DNA of 11,437 nt. It comes from DATLYH01 sp035575035. Lineage in GTDB: Bacteria; Planctomycetota; Planctomycetia; Gemmatales; Gemmataceae. The first letter of the stretch is position 1; the number at the start of each line of letters is the position of its first letter. The DNA lies in NCBI GenBank assembly GCA_035575035.1, contig DATLYH010000386.1, forward strand, positions 1 through 11,437. Reading direction: 5' to 3'. Shown here in pieces: positions 8,537 to 11,437 of the stretch. The translations under genes were made by a program, and so were the position numbers. Below the pieces are notes generated by a model. It saw nothing but the letters and a program-made list of their open reading frames with translations, had not been told where the DNA came from and searched no databases.

Positions 8537-8566
8537 ATTATACGTGATCATTTTTTCAATTGTCGG
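8537..8566 (-). promoter_or_regulatory. Candidate sigma70-type promoter of the atp operon
   Basis: On the minus strand the hexamer TATAAT (8537-8542) is a perfect -10. The -35 at 8561-8566 reads CCGACA (4 of 6) at 18 bp spacing. Predicted transcription start is near 8530, giving a leader of about 158 nt before atpZ. The sequence around it is A/T-rich, in contrast to the genes. Two TGATCAT copies flank the -10. Confidence 0.55.
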
Positions 8567-8646
8567 CGAAAAGGCGGGAAAAATGGTTTCTCATTGGCGG
8601 CAGCGAAAAAATGTCCCGAAGCGTCAAAAAGCCGGGGGTTTTGTAG

Positions 8647-8675
8647 TTGACAACGATTTAAGCGTATTTTAAAAT
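8647..8675 (+). promoter_or_regulatory. Strong sigma70-type promoter on the plus strand
   Basis: The -35 TTGACA (8647-8652) is perfect. A spacer of exactly 17 bp separates it from TAAAAT (8670-8675), 5 of 6 to consensus. The predicted start is about 8682. It faces away from the atp operon, and no coding gene begins until 9067. The near-consensus match in an A/T-rich patch makes it the best promoter in the window. Confidence 0.7.
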
Positions 8676-8743
8676 CGGTCCACGCGGAGAGGGGGGAGAG
8701 GGTTCACGTTCCTTCCCTTCCGCTCTTAACAGGGATTCCACCA

Positions 8744-8788
8744 ATGTCAGGGGGCGCGACGTGTGTGAAAGGGTGTTGCGGTCCTTGA
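8744..8788 (+). CDS. Possible 14-codon Cys-rich leader peptide ORF
   Basis: ATG at 8744 opens a frame that reads MSGGATCVKGCCGP and stops with TGA at 8786-8788. AGGGA at 8731-8735 is a plausible Shine-Dalgarno, 8 nt before the ATG. Three of 14 residues are cysteine, and the terminator stem begins 15 nt after the stop, an attenuator-like layout. Short ORFs with a matching upstream purine run arise by chance, and the frame also coincides with hairpin 2, so this is weak. Confidence 0.25.
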   Translation: MSGGATCVKGCCGP

Positions 8789-8803
8789 CGCCTTAAACCT
8801 ATA

Positions 8804-8841
8804 GGCAATCCTTCCTCACTGTGAAGGATTGCCTTTTTTTT
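8804..8841 (+). terminator. Strong intrinsic terminator on the plus strand
   Basis: GGCAATCCTTC (8804-8814) and GAAGGATTGCC (8823-8833) form a perfect 11-bp stem with an 8-nt loop, followed at once by eight T residues (8834-8841). The other strand lacks a T run after the stem, so it works only for plus-strand transcription. No known coding gene ends upstream of it. Confidence 0.93.
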
Positions 8842-9066
8842 CGCCTCACACCAGCTAACGACCAGGCAAAGGGCTTTGCCCCTTCTGCCTTCCTTCCGAC
8901 GCATGCCGGGGCGGCCCTTTCCTTGAAAAGCCGCTTGGCCGCGTTTTAAACGCATCGCTTCACCTCCCCCGAGCAAGGACGGCGGGGGTTCTGAACAGCT
9001 GCACGGAAGTCTCCCGTAAACCCTTGACAAGGCACCGGCGGCGGGGCGGTGTCGGAGTTGGCCGTC
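8842..9066. other. Intergenic leader region of the DUF4912 gene
   Basis: No gene is visible on either strand of these 225 nt; an apparent minus-strand frame is a shadow of the downstream gene. Features seen are a bulged inverted repeat AGGCAAAGGG / CCCTTcTGCCT at 8864-8890 and the palindrome GCGTTT-T-AAACGC at 8941-8953. A lone TTGACA at 9024-9029 has no matching -10. Confidence 0.6.
8923..8950 (+). promoter_or_regulatory. Possible promoter of the DUF4912 gene
   Basis: TTGAAA (8923-8928) and TTTAAA (8945-8950, 4 of 6) are separated by 16 bp. The predicted start near 8957 would give a leader of about 110 nt. The -10 lies inside the 13-bp palindrome at 8941-8953, which could be an operator. 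The match is only moderate. Confidence 0.35.
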
Positions 9067-10152
9067 ATGAACAGCGAACAGCTGCACGCCTGCACCAAGA
9101 AAAAGTTGGCAGACCTGGCCCGGCGCAAGGGGATCGCCGGCTGGCATGCGATGCGGAAGGAAGAGTTGGTCGAAGCCCTCTGTGAGCGCAAGCCCAAACG
9201 GAAGAAAAAAGCCTCCCGTCCCCACCCTCAAGCCGCCGCCGCCCGCAACACCTCAAGCTCCGGCGAAGAGCAGGTCGAACGCAGCAAGTATGATGTCGGC
9301 GTCCCCACCAAGGACCTCTCCGCCAAGGTGCCCAAGGATCTCCCCAAAGGCTACGGCAAGGACCGCATCGTCGTCATGGTCCGCGACCCGTACTGGCTGC
9401 ATGCCTACTGGGAGATCACCCGCCACGCCATCCAGCGGGCCGAGGCCGCTCTGGGGCAGGAATGGCACACCGCCCAGCCGATTCTGCGGCTCCTGGACGT
9501 TTCCAGCCACGACACCACCAGCACCGCCGAGCAGGTCGTCCGCGACATCGCCATCCACGGCGGCTGCAACAACTGGTACATCGACGTCACCAACCCGCCG
9601 CGCTCCTTCCGGGTGGACATCGGCTACCTGGCCAAGAGCGGCCGGTTCTACGTCCTGGCCCGGTCCAACGTCGTCACCACCCCCCGGGCCGGTGTCAGCG
9701 ATGTCATTGACGAGAACTGGTCCGACATCGACCCCAAGAAGGCCGACCGCATCTACGCCATGTCGGCCGGCTTCGACCCCTCGGCCAGCAGCCTGGAACT
9801 GAAGCAGCTCTTTGAGGAGCGGCTGCGGCGGCCGCTCGGCTCGCCGGCCATCACCAGCTTCGGCTCGGGCGGCCTCCTCGGCGGCCGCGGCCGGAAATTC
9901 TTCTTCCAGCTCGACGCCGAGTTGATCGTCTACGGCGCCACCGAGCCCAACGCCCGCGTCACGCTCCAGGGCGAGCCGGTCAAGCTCCGGCCTGACGGCA
10001 CCTTCACCATGCGCTTCAGCCTCCCCGACAGCCGCCAGATCATCCCCGCTGTGGCGATCTCCCCTGACGGCATCGAGGAGCGTACCATCGTCCTGGCCGT
10101 GGAACGCAACACCAAGCAACTGGAGCCGATGATCCACGACGGCAATGAATAA
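9067..10152 (+). CDS. DUF4912 protein with N-terminal Rho_N/SAP-like domain
   Basis: The 361-residue product has three parts. Residues about 3-40 (KKKLADLARRKGIAGWHAMRKEELVEAL) match the small helical Rho_N/SAP-like fold, often nucleic-acid binding. A strongly basic linker follows (RKPKRKKK, 41-48). Residues about 75-235 carry the DUF4912 pattern: DRIVVMVRDPYWLHAYWEIT, NNWYIDV, FRVDIGYLAKSGRFYVLARSN. Residues about 278-348 look like a beta-sandwich module (AELIVYGATEPNARVTLQGE, LRPDGTFTMRFSLPD). No catalytic motif or signal peptide is visible, and the function is unknown. I chose ATG 9067 because GGAG stands 9 nt upstream. A GTG at 9049 would add six residues. It is read away from the atp operon and is followed by an inverted repeat. 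Confidence 0.85.
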   Translation: MNSEQLHACTKKKLADLARRKGIAGWHAMRKEELVEALCERKPKRKKKASRPHPQAAAARNTSSSGEEQVERSKYDVGVPTKDLSAKVPKDLPKGYGKDRIVVMVRDPYWLHAYWEITRHAIQRAEAALGQEWHTAQPILRLLDVSSHDTTSTAEQVVRDIAIHGGCNNWYIDVTNPPRSFRVDIGYLAKSGRFYVLARSNVVTTPRAGVSDVIDENWSDIDPKKADRIYAMSAGFDPSASSLELKQLFEERLRRPLGSPAITSFGSGGLLGGRGRKFFFQLDAELIVYGATEPNARVTLQGEPVKLRPDGTFTMRFSLPDSRQIIPAVAISPDGIEERTIVLAVERNTKQLEPMIHDGNE

Positions 10153-10155
10153 CCT

Positions 10156-10228
10156 GTCCGTAGGCCGTGGTCCGTAGGCCGTAGCAAAAAAACTTCTGGC
10201 TACGGACTACAGACTGCGGACTACGGAC
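10156..10228. repeat. Imperfect 29-bp inverted repeat built from GTCCGTAG-type units
   Basis: The left arm (10156-10184) and the right arm (10200-10228) are inverse complements with about five mismatches in 29, and C10185/G10199 adds one pair. The loop (10186-10198) is A-rich. The arms themselves are made of short repeats of GTCCGTAGNCCG type. It fills the gap between the DUF4912 gene and apbE. No T run follows on either strand, so it is not a standard terminator, though it might block read-through. Confidence 0.9.
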
Positions 10229-10235
10229 CACCACG

Positions 10236-11318
10236 ATGCACCGCCGCGATTTCCTCCACCCCCGCCATATCATCCGTGCTGCCGGCCAGGTTCTGGGCGC
10301 GGCGGACGAACTCCGCGCTGCGGCCGGCGACCATCCGGCGCCAGTCGAGGACGTTGCGCTGCTCCGCATCGGCCGGCAGGCAATGGCCACCACCTTCGAG
10401 GTCCTTCTCCCCTTCGGCACGCCCGACGCGCTGGCCATCGGCGAAGCGGCCCTGAACGAGATCGACCGCCTCGAAGCCCAGCTTACCGTCTACCGCGACG
10501 ACAGTGAGATGAGTCGGATCAACCAGCAGGCCGCCGACCGGCCCGTGCCGGTGGAGGAAGGGCTGTTCGGCCTGCTGAGCCTGGCGGCGCGCATCACGGC
10601 CGAGACCGGCGGGGCCTTCGACATCACCGCGGGGCCATTAATCAAAACCTGGGGCTTCTTTCGCCGCCAGGGGCGCGTTCCCTCGGACGCCGAACGGGCG
10701 GAAGCGATGCGGCGCGTCGGCATGCCGTATGTGCAGCTCGACCCCCAGCAGCGGACGGTGCGTTACCTGCGGCCGGGGATGGAAATGAACCTGGGCAGCA
10801 TCGGCAAGGGGTACGCCCTCGACCGGGTGGCGGAATTGCTCCGGGAGTGGTGCCGTTTGCCGTCCGCCCTGTTGCACGGGGGGACGAGCAGCGTGTACGC
10901 TATGGGGAGCGAGCCGGGCGCGGAGCGGGGATGGGCGGTGGGGATTCGCCACCCCTGGGATCCGGAACGGCGGCTGGCGGTGGTCCGGCTGCGCAACCGC
11001 GCCCTGGGAACATCGGCAGCCACCTTCCAGTATCTGGAGTATAACAACCGCAAGCTGGGGCACATTCTCGATCCACGGACCGGTTGGCCCGCCGAGGGCC
11101 TCGCCAGCGCCACGGCCGTGGCCGACACGGCTGCCGAGGCCGACGCCCTGGCCACCGCCTTTTTCATCCTCGGCGTGGAGAAGACTCGCGCTTACTGCGA
11201 GAGTCACCCGCGCGTCGGCGCCGTCCTGCTGCCGACCGGCGAGGAGGCATCGCCGGTGGTCATTGGACTTGACCCGGAGGAGATCGAGCAGGCGACGGAG
11301 GACGCTTCATGCCCCTGA
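10236..11318 (+). CDS. apbE: ApbE-family FAD:protein FMN transferase
   Basis: The family transfers FMN from FAD to Ser/Thr of target flavoproteins, with Mg2+. The 360-residue product shows the family motifs in order: AMATTFEV at about 49-56, SRIN at 93-96, GGAFDITAGPL at 125-135, NLGSIGKGYALD at 185-196, HILDPRTGWP at 276-285, and ADALATAFFILG at 302-313 with the metal-binding Asp303 and Thr307. Two positions diverge: the usual aspartate before LG is Asn185, and the usual GGD loop reads GGTSS (215-219). The N-terminus MHRRDFL resembles a twin-arginine motif, but the following region is weakly hydrophobic, so export is uncertain. The ATG at 10236 has no clear Shine-Dalgarno. The 3' end overlaps the next gene by 10 nt, so the two are probably one transcript. 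No flavinylation target is visible nearby. Confidence 0.93.
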   Translation: MHRRDFLHPRHIIRAAGQVLGAADELRAAAGDHPAPVEDVALLRIGRQAMATTFEVLLPFGTPDALAIGEAALNEIDRLEAQLTVYRDDSEMSRINQQAADRPVPVEEGLFGLLSLAARITAETGGAFDITAGPLIKTWGFFRRQGRVPSDAERAEAMRRVGMPYVQLDPQQRTVRYLRPGMEMNLGSIGKGYALDRVAELLREWCRLPSALLHGGTSSVYAMGSEPGAERGWAVGIRHPWDPERRLAVVRLRNRALGTSAATFQYLEYNNRKLGHILDPRTGWPAEGLASATAVADTAAEADALATAFFILGVEKTRAYCESHPRVGAVLLPTGEEASPVVIGLDPEEIEQATEDASCP

Positions 11319-11437
11319 CGGTTGAGGTGGAGCAGGAAGATGATGGCCGCTGGTTGGCCGAGGTGCCCGAGTTGCCCGGCGTGCTAGCCTACGGCCAAAA
11401 CCGTAGGGAGGCCATCGATCGGGTGCAGGCCCTCGCA
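11309..11437 (+). CDS. hicB: HicB-like antitoxin-domain protein, N-terminal part (cut by window edge)
   Basis: The 43 codons visible read MPLTVEVEQEDDGRWLAEVPELPGV, then AYGQNRREAIDRVQALA. This is the opening of the HicB-type fold, a partly RNase H-like antitoxin domain with the E-x-x-DGRW-x-A-x-P-ELPG pattern. Its ATG (11309) lies inside the last codons of apbE, in another frame, a 10-nt overlap. HicB proteins normally neutralise the HicA mRNA interferase, whose gene would be expected just beyond the window, but some family members stand alone. The frame is open to the edge. Confidence 0.82.
   Translation, partial: MPLTVEVEQEDDGRWLAEVPELPGVLAYGQNRREAIDRVQALA

Larger units (their letters stand above)
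8682..8841 (+). ncRNA. Candidate small RNA or structured leader with own promoter and terminator
   Basis: About 160 nt lies between a near-consensus promoter and an intrinsic terminator, with no convincing long ORF. Three hairpins can be drawn. Hairpin 1 pairs GCGGAG...GGGGGG (8684-8696) with CCTTCCCTTCCGC (8711-8723). Hairpin 2 pairs 8746-8752 with 8783-8789 and CGCGAC (8755-8760) with GTTGCG (8775-8780). Hairpin 3 is the terminator. The 5' end would begin just before hairpin 1, typical of stable small RNAs. The ends do not pair, so it is not 6S-like, and I see no SRP, tmRNA or RNase P signature. It could also be an attenuated leader of the DUF4912 gene. The family is unknown to me. Confidence 0.6.

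Noticed and set aside
8145..8672. Plus-strand frame of 175 codons over the atpZ gene
   Set aside because: It lies opposite atpZ and runs through the operon promoter; no ribosome site or family match.
8682..8841. 6S or SRP RNA as identity of the plus-strand transcript
   Set aside because: The ends do not pair as in 6S, and the conserved SRP tetraloop region is missing. Three separate hairpins fit better.
8864..8890. Bulged inverted repeat after the terminator as a second terminator
   Set aside because: No T run follows the stem on either strand.
9024..9029. TTGACA close before the DUF4912 gene
   Set aside because: No -10-like hexamer follows at 16-18 bp; the downstream sequence is strongly G/C.
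8704..9231. Minus-strand frame of 175 codons across the DUF4912 start
   Set aside because: It begins inside the coding region of the DUF4912 gene, spans the new terminator, and has no family-like sequence; it is a shadow of a real gene.

Overview
The window reads as part of a GC-rich, planctomycete-like chromosome, possibly from the Gemmata group. This placement is an inference. It rests on the GC-rich coding, the DUF4912 protein with a Rho_N/SAP-like head, and the GC-rich palindromic intergenic elements. It has not been checked by any search.

Positions 1-8372 are the minus strand of an F1Fo ATP synthase operon, read right to left: atpZ-like, atpI-like, atpB (a), atpE (c), atpF (b), atpH (delta), atpA (alpha), a DCC-family thiol-disulfide protein, a nucleotidyltransferase-fold gene (NT2), atpG (gamma), a second nucleotidyltransferase-fold gene (NT1), and the start of atpD (beta), which runs off the left edge. 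The core order is the classical one, but three non-ATPase genes interrupt the F1 part. NT1 and NT2 are paralogues that bracket atpG. The c subunit has proton-type ligands. A tandem array of a 31-bp hairpin-forming repeat fills most of the atpB-atpE gap. AtpA carries an insertion of about 46 residues.

Positions 8373-9066 form a divergent regulatory region with lower GC in its centre. It holds a candidate minus-strand operon promoter (TATAAT at 8537-8542). On the plus strand it holds a very good sigma70-type promoter (TTGACA, 17 bp, TAAAAT at 8647-8675), followed by about 160 nt of foldable sequence ending in a strong intrinsic terminator (8804-8841). No known gene accounts for that transcript. 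It may be an undescribed small RNA, or a leader with a 14-codon Cys-rich mini-ORF in front of an attenuator. This is the best candidate for something new in the window.

Positions 9067-11437 are plus-strand genes: a DUF4912 protein, an imperfect 29-bp inverted repeat, an ApbE-family FAD:protein FMN transferase, and the first 43 codons of a HicB-like antitoxin-domain protein that overlaps the end of apbE.
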